From NCBI GenBank assembly GCA_031763025.1, contig JASSKH010000010.1:1178001-1242000 (forward strand): a stretch of 64,000 nt of DNA. The letters run 5' to 3'. The DNA is from Macrocystis pyrifera (taxonomy: Eukaryota > Sar > Phaeophyceae > Laminariales > Laminariaceae). Both the position numbers and the translations under genes were made by a program. Position 1 is the stretch's first letter, and each line of letters opens with the position of its first letter. Of this stretch, positions 27,201 through 37,724 are shown one piece after another. Below the pieces are notes generated by a model that had not been told where the DNA came from, did no database searches, and was given only the letters and a program-made list of their open reading frames with translations.

Positions 27201-30200
27201 TCTTTTCAAGACCAGGAACCTTCAGGCGGGGTGGCTCATTTATTTTCCGTAAAGCGCTTTGGCTCCGCACACAGGAGTGCGATCGGTTTTGAGCGCTCGA
27301 TTTTCCACAACGGGAAGGTTGCCAGTTCCGAATAGGGTGTTTTTTTTTATGATCTGATCGAAATAGCTTTTTTTCCGAAAAAGCAACTTTTGGCGCTCTC
27401 GTTTTCGTGCTGGGGGGAAAACGGCCGCAGCTGTGTAAAGCGTCTCGCGGTGAAGTAAGTGACCACGCCAAGACCTGGACGCTTGTTTCGAGCCGTGCAG
27501 ACTGCGATTCGGGCGTGCTTACAGTAGTTCTGCCGGGGCAAAGAAAGCTCCACAGCCGTGCGCGGCATGTACTGGCAGCGCTCGCTTCTGTCCAAATGTA
27601 TATAAGGAAGGTTTGGGTTCACTATTGATACGCAAATTGTGTTTATATTTAGGTACGTGGCGGTACGCGCCAACACCACGTCGTCCAGTTCGGCCTGGCT
27701 GAGTGTGTACAAAGTGCTCGTTTGACCGGTCTGGATGTGATGTTAGTTAGCACCGTTGCTGTACTCTCGTCAATACCCGAACCCAAAACCGTCCGCTACA
27801 TTTGCATCCGGACTATAGCACTCGGTTAGTACATACCTGTCATGTGTAACGGTGCGGGGGGAATATCAACGTACGTCTTGGGAGAAACGTGCCTGTTGTC
27901 TATCTCTATGTATTCCCCCTCACCGTTACGTAAGTATCTCGTACCGAGTACACGAGTACATTCAACAGCCCCCCTGCTCGATGAACAGGACGATAGAGCA
28001 TCGCTCATACTAGCATGGCGATTCAAACCCAGTTGTTCCGAATCCCAAAGCCGGGTTACCGTCCCCAAAAAATCAAGTGCGCAAGACCTTAATATCAATT
28101 TTAGGAACCAAGTACCGATATTGCAGTATAATCTAATTTTTCAGAAAGCCCAATACCAAAACCAGAACATGATGGTGCCAAAACCAGATTATCATATTCT
28201 AAAACCAAATACCAACACTAGAATATCAAATTCAGATACAAAATGCGACTCTCAAATCCAGATGCCGAATACGAAAACCAGAATATCAAATTCAGAAACG
28301 CAACAAGAATACGAAAAAGACGTTGCTCAGAAAGATTGTGGTTTGGTTTTCTGAACATGGTCTTCTGGTGGTCTTACTTGGGTTTCTGAATTGGACGTTC
28401 TGGCGTTGGTAGCTTGAAATTTTGTTTTCGGTATTTGGGTTCTGATTTTGAGAATTGGAGATTCTGGTAATGGTGTTTGGTTCCTTGATTTGAGGTTCTG
28501 GTCTTGTTTAGTTTGTTTTTGAGAATGATAACCCTGGTTTTGGGTTCTGGTGATTTTGGCTTCGAACCACCATGATATTACGAGTTTTTTTTTTTTTCTC
28601 GTTCACCGAGCAGGGGGGCTGTTGGGTGTACTCGTGTACTCGGTGCACGAGATACTTGTGTAACGGTGCGAGAGAATACGTAGAGAAAACAGGCATGTTT
28701 GTTTCTCCAGGGCACATTCCATGCTCGGGAGGAAGCGCCTATTTTTTTTTCCTCCATGTCGTACGTTTTTTTTTAGTTTTCCTGATACGTACCAGTCTGA
28801 TCGTAGATACGTACGGGACCTTTGATTATAGTCGGCCACAAAAGGTTCAAACGTACCATATATTCTGGACCATACTGGTGCTACCCTTGTGTACTGCTAT
28901 CGTGAGCGCCTCCTCCTATCCATGGACGAGTATGTTTGTCGTTTCTGTTTTTACAATCCTCCGGTTGATGACTAAAAGTACCGCTCCGGGATGGAATATA
29001 AGGCTCGTTTATACATTAATAGTAAATACTGAGCGATCTCTATATTTACGGCCAGAGTGATACATGTATATCCGTATGTTTTTACACCGTATTTGGGCGG
29101 GGATATAGGAGCCGTTTTTACATTAATAGTAATACCAAGCGATCCCTATATTTACGGCCAGGGTATACATATCTCGATATGTCTACACACAATATTTGGG
29201 CCGGGATATAAGGTCCGTTTATACATTAATATTAGCACCAATCGGTCCCTATATTTATGGCCAGAGTGGTATACGAGGTTAACCTGCATGGGACTTGAGA
29301 GAGGACTAGTGACGATACGAAAATTGACGATCGCAGTAACGGTCCAACTGCGTGATTGGGGGTATCATACAAATTGGCGTCCGAGTTCCAATGGTTGAAT
29401 GCAAGGAGGGGATCGCAAGCAGCGTCATCCTCTCTCTACCCCGTGTGTGCTGCCGGGCGGCGCTCACGCTGCTCCTAGATGGTTGATATAAACCATTGTG
29501 TAGGTCGCTGCTGTCTCGGTGTCCCATAGAGGAGGATATCTTATATCGTAACTCCTTCGGGACCGGGTCTTCAGAGGGAAACCTTGCCGGAAAACATTTT
29601 TTTTCCCCGCCGATTACGACATAATAGACCGCACCAAGTAGCCCGGACTCTGCTGGCGGAACAGGTGATGAGGATTAGGTTGTGTGTCCGACCTGCATTG
29701 CGCGTACAACACATTGATAGAGGTGTGCCGATTTTAAGACCATCCCGTGACAAGCCAATGAGCATGGTCTTGTCTCTATTATTAATACCATGGTCTTACC
29801 CTCGGGTGTATTTTACTACGTGCTGAAAAAAAAAACATCTCGTGTTGACTCCAGGTAGGTGTTTTTTTTCTCTTTTGACTGAGCCGATTTTCCTGGTCTG
29901 GTCGCTAACTACGGTACGTACGGCCTTAAACCGGATGGTCTTGAAGTGGGTGCTCCTCGACTGCTGCATAAGAAGCTGCAGACACACGCGTACATGCGCA
30001 ATCGTGATGAATTACACTTGGTGGTGTTGCATGCTCTTCCTTGAAGTAGACGATTGATTTCATAGCACGGCGCGTATCGCTTGTTTTTTTTGGTCGATAT
30101 ATTGTACCTGGGCCCCAATACCTGAAGTAAACCGCATTCCTGGGTCCCAATTCCTGACCTAGACCGCACTACGATAGTAATATTATTGCGGGGGACCATA

Positions 30201-33200
30201 GTAAAAGGACCAAATATTGTTAGTAAAAATAGGTAAATATATATATATATATATTTATGTATACCATAGGTCCTATTAACTATGGACCCCCCGTAATAAT
30301 AGTAGTCGCTTGTGGTGTTGCTCCACCCAATACCTGGAATTAGACTGCACTGCTGTCGCTTTTTATGTCGCTATGCCTGGGTCCCAATGCCTTGAAACAG
30401 ACCGCGCTGCTGTCGCTTCGTAGGTCGCTATACCTGGGCCGCAAAAGGGTTAAGCTTTACCACGCTCACTTCCACATAGAAAGCATGTGTCGTGTGTCAA
30501 TTCAACTCTGCTGTATGTTGCATGTACTGCTGTATGATAGCACACAATAGTTTGTTGGAGTTCTCAGCGGTGCTGCCGTGGCGAGCACGGGTGGTGAAGG
30601 CTGCCGTGTGTGTTGCCCCCCACGGCTGTACGCTCGTCCGTTCTCATGGGATGAGGCCAACATCTGTTTCGCGTGTGAACGAAGCCTGAGCCAACCCAAT
30701 CTGCCCCTCTCGAGACAAGCAGATGATGTTATTATCCCTTTTTCCCGGATATTTGCTTGCAGCGAATGGAAATTTCTACTGTAGTTCACACACACCGGCC
30801 CTCCAAATAGCAGGAAACCCCTTTCGAGCTGGCTGAATGGAGCCGATCTAGTACGACCGCCCACGAAAATTCAAGATTCCAAACCTCGAAAAGATCGTCT
30901 ACAGATAGATCATCTGCAGATAGATCATCTACAGATTGATCATCTACAGATTGATCATCTACAGATTGATCATCTACAGATTGATCATCTACAGATTGAT
31001 CATCTACAGATTGATCATCTACAGATAGATCGTCTACAGATAGATCGTCTACAGATAGATCGTCTACAGATAGATCGTCTACAGATACATCATCTACAGA
31101 AAGATCATCTACAGATACGTCATCTACTGTAGGTGATCTAGTTCCTCACCTGCCCTTGTGAGAGAGTGAGAGGTCGTTGCAGGATCTGTACAGTACAGAT
31201 CCAAACCAGGAAACACGTGCTATACACACAGATCATGCAGATTATTACACAGCTCTCACCTGGCAACATTCAGCCACGTAGATCTCCACAGATGAGGAAT
31301 AAATGTGCTCCGAAAGAGCTACCGTGCTAGATCATCGAGTGGGAATCGATGATCTTTCGGTGTTGTGCGAGATTCGCATTAGTCATGTCAGCGATTCTCC
31401 AAAAAAATCGCCAAAATCAACCAACGCACTCAAGTTGGTGACAGTTACAAATATCCTGCTGCCTGCGTGAGTGAGTGAGTTCCTAGCGACTGCTATACGT
31501 ATATATGAGTATTTAAAATGCGGGTCCCTGACGCTCCCCCCCCCCCCCGTCAGCAGCCATCCTCCTCGTCCTCCTCCTCCTCGCCCTCCTTCTCCTCCTC
31601 TCGCACCCCGCGTATATATTTTTCATCCGTGTATGTGTATCTCTTACCTGGTATGTGTTTGTGTATTTGTGCATTCGTATGTATGTTTGTGTGTATTTTT
31701 TGTGTGTGAGTGTTTCTGTCTCTTGTCTGTCTGCCTGTCTGTCTTGTCTACATCTTTTTGCGTGTATGGTCAAGTTTTGCGCGTGTGTTTAGTGGTTGGT
31801 CGTGTCTTCGCGTGCGTGTTCGCCTACGTCATGTCACTTTCGGTGTGATTCTTAGGTGCATGTGTGTGTCTGTTTACGTTTGTGTTTTCTGTCTGCCTGT
31901 GTAGCATTCCAGGTATTCTATGCATGTGGTGCGTCTCTTGAATATATGTGCTGGTGAATAGAACAACAAGGATGTATATATGCTTTTGTCGACCCAAAAT
32001 TTCTCGATCTCACAGCTGAAGTTGTCTTAACTTTCTATTGAAAAAAAAACAAAACAAAAACATGTATTTTACTCGTGTTGCCTGTTTTTTTTTTTATCCT
32101 ACCCCCGTATGTATCTCACGACGATTTCGTATTGTTGTCTGTCGCAGCCGCTTACGCCACCGGCAAAACGAGGAGCGCGCGCAGAGGGGCCTGCCCCCGA
32201 CGGACGCCCTCCCCCCCGCCTACCTCTTCGCCTCCTCCGCCTTCTCTAAGATGTGCGCCACCATCACCACCTACCCGCACGAGGTCATGCGGACGAGACT
32301 CAGGGAGCAAGTGAGAGACCGAACACGTTTGACAGTAGTGATCATAGTTAGAGAGAAGGCCGAGGAAAAAAATGTTGGCAAAAAAACGGACAGGTCGCGA
32401 GGATTTGCTGTGTCCGTGGATCATCTGTTCGGTATGGGTCCTGTGTTCACAAATTTGGACAGACGACGGTTTCGATGCTCTAGACAAAAACTTGTGCCTG
32501 GTAGTCGACATCGTTCCTATTAATAAAAAGAAAATGACACCTTGAGAAGCCCCCTATACAGACGTTCACACAGGCTAACTATGCCTCACAATACCAGTTT
32601 TTTTTTTACGCTACGAGTGCTTTGATAGATTTTGGATCCTCTCCCCCATATTTCGGGGCTTGGTGGTATTAGGCTCGTTTTTGTCGGAGAGCTTCTTTTT
32701 CCATGATTTTGATACCGGTATTTTTTTTTCGCGCAAAGTTTTTTTTATGTCCCAGATTTTCCGGATGTTTTGCTTCCAAATATGTGAAATAGTATAGTTT
32801 TCCTGATTTTTTTTGTTGCATTCTGAAGAACTCCACGAATTGTGACGGAACGCCTCCGTATCTTGATACATAGTTCCAATTATTTTCAAACCTGGGAAAT
32901 TCTGGACAGAAATCCCGACGGTAAGAATGAGCCTTGATCAGATCGATAAGATCATGATCTGTCACATAATCTGCGCAAGGTGGTATGCTGTGTTGGTGCA
33001 TCGGGGAAGATGATCTGCAGCAGACCAAAGACCACTCTGTCCTGAACTATAGGCACCATTTGTTTGAACAACTAGTGTAACACCGTTCCTTATATTATGG
33101 GACAGAATGGTATATATTATCCTGTATTTACCGATACTATATCTTGTATTGGAGAACCGCATACAAGATAGAGATTGCCACCCGCGAAAAATAACAAAAG

Positions 33201-33747
33201 ATGTTGATAGTGCGCAAGACCCATGTCGTACGAATTCCGCCCTGCACGCTACGACAACATATCTCGTGCAAATTATATATATATACCAGGTACATCAGTC
33301 AGGGATTTATCTTCCCCAAGATATATCTGTATGATGGAACGGCGATCTACCTGGTCTGTCCGATGTTGTCTCTTGGATATAATCTGTCCGATGTTGTCTC
33401 GGGGATCTGATCAGTCCGACGGTATAGATGATACACGCCAGGGATACATCTTCCCCAAGATATCTACTGTAGATCATGAAACGGCGATCTGTCTGATCTG
33501 TCAGATGTGTCACGACGATCTGAATCTGTCCGATCTTGTCTCTTGGATCTGATCTGTCGGATGTTGTCACGGAGATCTGATCTGTCCGATGTGTCACAAA
33601 ACCTGATCTGTCCGATGTGTCACGGAGATCTGATCTGTGCGATATGTCTCTCCCTCACTCTCCCTTTCTCTCGTTTGACGACCTCTCCCTCCCTCGCCCA
33701 CCCCCCCACCTATACCCCTCCCTCCCTCTTTCTCCCCTCGTACCTAT

Positions 33748-33781
<34 letters not shown>

Positions 33782-36700
33782 CTCACTCTCTCGTTTGTTT
33801 TTATTATCCTTCTCGCTCACCTCGGCGAAAAACGTAACAGTCTGTTAACGGTGTGTTCAAATACACGGGCATGTGGCAATCCCTGGTCCTAGTAGCTAAG
33901 GAGGAGGGGAGGAAAGGGCTCTACGCCGGGATGGGCACCCACGTCGTCAGGGTGGTGAGTGCCATTACCGTCTTCTCTGATTGCCCCCCCCCCCCCCCCC
34001 CCGATGAATAGCAGCGAGAAAAACGATCGCTATCCTAGGAGATAGATGGTGGCCACAGGAGGCCAAACAGGAAGGGGATAAGATTAGCAACAAGTTTCTA
34101 TGTAATTTATGGAAACAACGTAATGAGCGCCCAATTGTTGGAGGTGTCTCTATTCGGAGTAGGAACGGTGCTCCGTCTCGAAAGGGATGCGTGGTCAATG
34201 GTCAAATGACTAAGGCAAGCAACAAATGAGTACGCCCCCCCCCCCCCCCCCCCCCAGTCTCGAAAGGGATGCGTGGTCAATGGTCAAATGACTAAGGCAA
34301 GCAACAAAAAATGAGTACGCCCCCCCCCCTCCCCCCCCCCCCCACCCACTCCCATTGCTGTCTCTGGAAGTGGCTACACCGGAAATTAAACTAACTCATT
34401 GAGACTGTCATCCATATGCAAGTCCGCCTCGCAAGCGGTTCTTAGTAGGATGCAGCTCACCCTTCATGCGACTCGCCGGACACCTCACGGCGCTTCCCGC
34501 TTGGTGCAAGCAATGTCTGCCTGGTAGGTGAAAACCCGACATGCTCCGTCCCGGCATCGTAGGGATGCGAGGGTCTATGGTCATACGACTACGGCCATGC
34601 ATGAGATCGAGTACATCTCTCCTATCGAGTACCCCCCCCCCCCCCCCCCCCCCCCGCCTCTTCGATTTCGCTTTTCTTTGTGTGTCACGACCCGGTATAT
34701 TGGGCCAGCGTCCGTTTGAAACCCACGTGGTGGTGGTGTGGGAACCACCCCGCCCATGTGTCTGATTTTTTTTGGCTATCTTGGCCCTATTTTGCTCCAA
34801 GAGACAGACCACTTCCGAAAAAAAATCGAACACAGCTGGAACACAGCCCCTGCGCGGTGAAGCTGTCTGCGCTGGCGACTCTCGCGAGTCGGGTGTATGG
34901 TTAGGGTTCGGGCTAGGGTTGGGTTGCGTTGCGTTGCGTTGCGTTGCGTTGGGCCAGCACTTTTTTTTTTTTACCGATCATATCGTTTGGGTGTGTTTTT
35001 TTTCGTTTGGGTAGTGGTTCATTTTGTTTTCACCGCTCTTGGGGTTGTAGATAGGCACGCCCCGCATATTGGCCTGGGACCTTCAGAGGGGGGAAAAAAG
35101 AAAATGACGGTAAAAAAAAATGTCGGTTACAGCAACCATTGTGGCCAATTGCGTCGTTGGGAGATGATACGCATTGGTGAGGCGTTCGTTCTACGATAGA
35201 GGTTCACCCTAAATTTTTCCGAGAATTTTCCTAGTCCGCCCCCCGCCCAACGTATACTGCGGAATTCAACGGGGACAAAAACATATGACTACTACGGGGG
35301 TCCATAGTTAACGGGACCAAATATTGTTAGTAAAAATAGGTAAATATATAGGTTTTTATGTACACCATAGGTCCTATTAACTATGGACCCCCGTAATACG
35401 ACTGATGCTTTTGTGCTTTTGAGATGTGTGGGACGCGCACACCTTCAATGGTTTCAGATACCCCCATGATCTGTGGTACTGTACCTCCTTCGACCGGGGT
35501 CCCCGGTAAGGATGCCGTGGCGGCCCAAAAAGTCCCCCCCCCCCCCCCCCCTATGTGAGGAGTTTGATACAATGAATAGCAGCGAGAAAACGATCGCTAT
35601 CCTAGGAGATAGATGGTGGCCGCAGGAGGCCAAACAGGAAGGGGATAAGATTAGCAAAAAGTTTCTATGTAATATATGGAAACAACGTAATGAGCGCCCA
35701 ATTGTTGGAGGTGTCTCTATTAGGAGTAGGAACGGTGCTCCGTCTCGAAAGGGATGCGTGGTCAATAGGTCAAATGACTAAGGCAAGCAACAAATGAGTA
35801 CGCCCCCCCCCCCCCCCCCCCCCCCCTATGTGATGCCTCCATATCGTAGAACGCCTCTGGTGTGTCGGAGTTACAGCAGTGCAAAGAGATTAGGCGTACG
35901 GTACGGGGATGACATTATCCTGCCCGTACCCCTCGGCTCTAGCGCTGCTCGTAAAGGGTAGATATACACAACGTAGTGAGCGCCGAAATGTTGGAGGTGT
36001 CTCTGTTCGGAGTAGGAACGTTGCTCCGGAAGGGATGCGTGGTCATTGGTCAAATGACTACTGTAAGGCAAGCAACGAATGAGTACGCCCCCCCCCCCCC
36101 CCCGCTCCGTCTCGAAAGGGATGCGTGGTCAATGGTCAAATGACTAAGGCAAGCAACAAACGAGTACCCCCCCCCCCCCCCCCCTTCGGTCATACGACTA
36201 CGGCCATGCATGAGATCGAGTACATCTCTCCTATCGAGTACACCCCCCTCTTCGGTTTCACTTTTTGTAAATTGTCTTGCCAGCGGCAGCTTTACTGTTT
36301 CCAGTGTAGAATAGTGGTACTAGTTAATGGAAAACAAAGCCTTAGGGAAAAACGCCATACCTCTTGAACAAAACCTCGATTGGCCTCGAGTGCCCACCAG
36401 AGGTACACCAGGGGTACAACTTCTTAGAATTTTCTCTGCTGTGCAAGTTATGTTCGAAATTTAAAATCGAATCCCTATTGGCTACCAGTACGAAATTTTC
36501 ACCGCGGGTAGAAATGCTGAAAACTTACGTTGCGATACCAGTTACCCCTGGTACATAAATGTTGATTTTTTTTTTAGTAGAGTGCTGGGGTACGCTTTCT
36601 TTTTCAAGTCTGAAGAGCAGCGTGTGTTTGGGGGGGGGGGGGGGGTGTAAGAACTTGCAGCAGGTTGATAAAAACGCCCACAGCAGGAAATAAACCGGGG

Positions 36701-36944
36701 TGTAAAGTCGGCAACGGAAAAAAAATCGTCCAGTTGGTGTTTTTGCCGACAATCTCCAGCCTCATAACTAGTACCGGCCATCAAGATTTGTACGCTTTAT
36801 GCCGCCAAAACACGATCAACCGCGTTTACGTTTTCTTTCATTGTCTTTCTTCTCTCTGTCTCTCGCTTTTTCTCTGCCCTCCCTCCCTCCTTCTCGCCCG
36901 CTCTCTGTCTCTCTATCTATCCCCGCCGCCCCCCCCCCTCGCCC

Positions 36945-37022
<78 letters not shown>

Positions 37023-37201
37023 ACCCCCCCCCCCCCCCCCCCCCCCCCTCCCCCCCCCCTTTTTCGTTCCCTCTTCTTCCCAAGGTGCCTAACATGGCGA
37101 TCATGATGATGTCTTACGAGCTCATTTCCGACTGGATGCGACGACGGGACGAGGAAAAGGAGAGGAAAGGCTTCACCCTTCTCAGCAGACCGACGACATA
37201 G
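17217..37201 (+). CDS. Mitochondrial pyrimidine nucleotide carrier-like protein (SLC25A33/A36, Rim2 type), 7 exons, frame broken in exon 4
   Basis: This is a six-helix inner-membrane carrier. The family imports pyrimidine nucleotides for mitochondrial DNA and RNA synthesis. Exons: 17217-17600, 23499-23592, 24760-24974, 26088-26261, 32148-32310, 33841-33954 and 37085-37201 (TAG). All three carrier signatures are present: PIEVVK, PIWMVK and PHEVMR. PIW in repeat 2 and YPHEVMRTRLRE followed by KYTG in repeat 3 point to the SLC25A33/A36/Rim2 branch, not ADP/ATP or phosphate carriers. All junction phases agree if four extra bases (second TTTC, 26177-26184) in exon 4 are discounted; the product would then be about 418 residues. 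As given, the frame shifts after repeat 2 and repeat 3 is lost. Another start at 17016 is possible. The six introns are 5898, 1167, 1113, 5886, 1530 and 3130 bases, heavily loaded with repeats. Confidence 0.9.
18784..18889. mobile_element. Second hairpin MITE family, copy 2
   Basis: Arms CTGCAGTCCCGTTTTGGAGA and CAAACGGGACTGCAGTCC; same centre (ACCAGTCAAATTCCAAGTAG). Confidence 0.75.
18956..19085. repeat. 65 bp tandem duplication
   Basis: AGTGACGACTATAGCAACGA...AGAAGATGTC is repeated at 19021 with one base change (TATAGC/TACAGC), so it is recent. Confidence 0.9.
19196..19406. repeat. CGGTTTTTC-rich dispersed repeat, copy 1
   Basis: GTTTTCGGTTTTTCACCG, CGACCGAAC-like and GAAACCGAA blocks make about 210 bases with strong internal complementarity. 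Shares motifs with 19795-20073 and 22806-23074. Confidence 0.5.
19795..20073. repeat. CGGTTTTTC-rich dispersed repeat, copy 2
   Basis: Opens GACTTTCGGTTCTGGGTTCA, closes TTCGGTAATCGGTTCACAAC. Interior of AAACCGA and TCGGTTT. Confidence 0.5.
20270..20740. repeat. TACCGGAGT / GGTACGG degenerate repeat block
   Basis: About 470 bases of partly palindromic TACCGAACTTTACCGGAGTA and CGGTAC words in carrier intron 1. Confidence 0.6.
22297..22399. mobile_element. Hairpin MITE (CGGGGGACC family), copy 6
   Basis: Full length, TA-flanked, in carrier intron 1. It adjoins a TACCAGGTA motif. Confidence 0.85.
22806..23074. repeat. CGGTTTTTC-rich dispersed repeat, copy 3, with short terminal inverted repeats
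   Basis: The ends CCAGGGATGTGCAA and GGTTCACAGCCCTGG form an imperfect inverted repeat resembling hAT termini. No 8 bp duplication found. Confidence 0.5.
23225..23490. repeat. TGTGCTGTATG degenerate repeat
   Basis: Many TGTGCTGTATG-like words up to the acceptor of carrier exon 2; they supply a T-rich but purine-mixed tract. Confidence 0.6.
23499..23592 (+). CDS. Carrier exon 2
   Basis: The exon reads VVKTQLQGSTVKKGSNAFSI, then AANIFKTDGPR + G (94 bases, phase 0 to phase 1). It is the matrix loop after helix 1. The acceptor CATGCAG follows about 270 bases of TGTGCTGTATG-like repeats. Confidence 0.9.
24160..24204 (-). repeat. Poly(C)-tailed repeat family 2, minus-strand fragment
   Basis: G run, then CGTACTCATTTGTTGCTTGG and CTTAGTACTGC; next to the 48-base G run of a family 1 copy. 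Confidence 0.6.
24252..24457 (-). repeat. Poly(C)-tailed repeat family 1, minus-strand copy
   Basis: A G run of about 48 bases (24205-24252), then TGTACTCGATAGGAGAGATG to CATCCTACTATGAACCGC. The G run is the tail read on this strand. In carrier intron 2, ending 300 bases before exon 3. Confidence 0.75.
24760..24974 (+). CDS. Carrier exon 3: helices 2-3 and second signature
   Basis: The exon is 215 bases, acceptor CTCTCAG, donor CAG|GTGCGT. It reads GFFRGLPPGLIGIIPARSVY through TEILCGVTAGVVQNTITNPI to WMVKTRMQ. It covers helix 2, the second even helix start, and PIWMVK. Confidence 0.95.
26088..26261 (+). CDS. Carrier exon 4 with a 4-base duplication
   Basis: The first part reads GGYGEAIKAIWRDEGGRGF in the incoming frame. 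The second part reads YKGMSASYWGCSEGCLYFVL, then YERIK + AG, in a frame shifted by one. At the switch (26177-26184) TTTC occurs twice; one copy would give RGFYKGMSASYW, as in the family. The outgoing phase needed by exon 5 (AG|C = Ser) holds only if four bases are removed. Confidence 0.85.
26310..26809. mobile_element. Foldback element in carrier intron 4
   Basis: The ends AGACCAACTATTATGGGAAA and TTTCCCATAATAGTTGGTCT (with gaps) are inverted. Further matching pairs such as GTTTCTCCAGAGTCC versus GACTCTGGAGAAAC show imperfect arms of about 180 bases. It begins 49 bases after carrier exon 4. Confidence 0.75.
27880..28709. mobile_element. Large foldback element
   Basis: Arms of about 110 bases at 27880-27988 and 28600-28709 are inverted copies (GTATCTCGTACCGAGTACAC versus GTACTCGGTGCACGAGATAC; AACAGCCCCCCTGCTCG versus CGAGCAGGGGGGCTGTT). 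The 610-base interior is rich in CCAGAATATCAAATTCAG on the left and its rough complement (TTCTGGT, TTTCTGAATT) on the right, so the interior also tends to fold. Confidence 0.7.
28990..29273. repeat. About 105 bp tandem repeat, 2.7 units
   Basis: GGNATATAAGGCTCGTTTATACATTAATAG and CTATATTTACGGCCAGAGTG recur near 28992, 29101 and 29204. Confidence 0.8.
30187..30295. mobile_element. Hairpin MITE (CGGGGGACC family), copy 7
   Basis: In carrier intron 4; the centre has expanded to an AT dinucleotide run. Confidence 0.85.
30893..31130. repeat. 15 bp minisatellite ATCATCTACAGATAG
   Basis: About 15 units, alternating GATAG and GATTG ends and CATC/CGTC. Forms the left end of a GATC-rich dispersed repeat. 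Confidence 0.9.
31010..31390. repeat. GATC-rich dispersed repeat, copy
   Basis: Extends the 15 bp minisatellite with the same ordered blocks (CAGGATCTGTACAGTACAGA, CCAGGAAACACGTG, GAATAAATGTGCTCCGAAA). Confidence 0.65.
32148..32310 (+). CDS. Carrier exon 5: third signature
   Basis: The exon is 163 bases. It reads RLRHRQNEERAQRGLPPTDA, then LPPAYLFASSAFSKMCATIT and TYPHEVMRTRLREQ. YPHEVMRTRLRE is diagnostic for the SLC25A33/A36/Rim2 group. Acceptor TCGCAG, donor CAA|GTGAGA. Confidence 0.95.
33355..33645. repeat. About 30 bp degenerate repeat GATCTGTCCGATGTTGTC
   Basis: Roughly nine units in carrier intron 5, upstream of the pyrimidine-rich region before exon 6. Confidence 0.7.
33841..33954 (+). 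CDS. Carrier exon 6
   Basis: The exon is 114 bases, phase 0 on both sides. It reads SVNGVFKYTGMWQSLVLVAK, then EEGRKGLYAGMGTHVVRV. It is the third matrix loop and the start of helix 6. Donor GTG|GTGAGT. A C homopolymer of about 31 bases lies 60 bases before the acceptor. Confidence 0.9.
34003..34256 (+). repeat. Poly(C)-tailed repeat family 2, long copy
   Basis: ATGAATAGCAGCGAGAAAAA to AACAAATGAGTACG + about 20 C. The left half can be read as protein (see findings). Confidence 0.75.
34257..34345 (+). repeat. Poly(C)-tailed repeat family 2, short copy
   Basis: GTCTCGAAAGGGATGCGTGG to AAAAAATGAGTACG + C run. Directly after the tail of the previous copy, so the family inserts into or next to its own tails. 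Confidence 0.7.
34346..34660 (+). repeat. Poly(C)-tailed repeat family 1, truncated copy
   Basis: CCCATTGCTGTCTCTGGAAG to CTATCGAGTAC + about 24 C. It follows two family 2 copies. Confidence 0.75.
35293..35395. mobile_element. Hairpin MITE (CGGGGGACC family), copy 8
   Basis: Full length with TA on both sides, in carrier intron 6, about 170 bases before a poly(C)-tailed repeat. Confidence 0.85.
35568..35826 (+). repeat. Poly(C)-tailed repeat family 2, long copy
   Basis: GATACAATGAATAGCAGCGA to AACAAATGAGTACG + about 23 C. It keeps an open frame of about 65 codons on its own strand. Confidence 0.75.
35965..36104 (+). repeat. Poly(C)-tailed repeat family 2, medium copy
   Basis: ACAACGTAGTGAGCGCCGAA to GCAACGAATGAGTACG + C16. 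Confidence 0.7.
36105..36184 (+). repeat. Poly(C)-tailed repeat family 2, short copy
   Basis: CTCCGTCTCGAAAGGGATGC to AACAAACGAGTAC + C18, immediately after the previous tail. Confidence 0.7.
36186..36247 (+). repeat. Poly(C)-tailed repeat family 1, very short copy
   Basis: GGTCATACGACTACGGCCAT to ATCGAGTACACCCCCC; only the last about 60 bases of the family, directly after a family 2 poly(C) run. Confidence 0.7.
36840..37084 (+). promoter_or_regulatory. Very long pyrimidine tract before carrier exon 7
   Basis: About 245 nearly pure pyrimidine bases, including about 75 C with one A, lead to the acceptor CCCAAG at 37084. It presumably serves as the polypyrimidine tract, but typical ones are 10-30 bases. 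Confidence 0.7.
37085..37201 (+). CDS. Carrier exon 7, C-terminus
   Basis: The exon reads VPNMAIMMMSYELISDWMRR and ends RKGFTLLSRPTT, then TAG. VPNxAIMxxxYE is the usual helix 6 of carriers. It follows a pyrimidine tract of about 245 bases ending CCCAAG. Confidence 0.95.
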   Translation: MPNMAIMMMSYELISDWMRRRDEEKERKGFTLLSRPTT

Positions 37202-37724
37202 TATTGCAGCAACCGACGACGACGCGTTAATTACCGACGGCACACGTCATTTTACAGTAACTGCGGCCCTCGAGAAGAACCGGGAAACTGGGGGTACGAA
37301 CCTGTTCCAAGAGTTATTCGGACTCATGGCCGAGAAAAAAGCCGGTCCGATTTAATCGCTTTTCGGGGGCAGAGACACTGGTTTGAAAGCATAAGAATCG
37401 GCTTCTGCAACAACAACAAAAAAAACGTATCGTTTTGCGTATGATATACCCTACAATATACCCTACTGTAGTATAAATCATGCAAGAGACAACACACACC
37501 CTCGAAAATCGTTTTTTTTTTTTTATTCAGAGTGACTGTTTTCGATAACGTGGAGAGAGTGCGGAACGCCATACCGCGACGAACGCAGAGCGATGCGTCG
37601 ATGTATGGAAATCTCTTGACGAATTCTCCCCCAAAGCCACCATTTTTTCGTTTGTGCCCCCCCCCCCCCCCCCCCCGACCTTTTTTTTTCTAGGGTAAAA
37701 ATCGTCTCGGGAATTAATCTCGGG

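Noticed and set aside
30893..31130. CRISPR array
   Set aside because: Units are contiguous 15-mers without spacers, in a eukaryotic intron.
34903..34958. Telomere-like TTAGGG / GCGTT repeat
   Set aside because: Too short and irregular, inside an intron; ordinary simple sequence.
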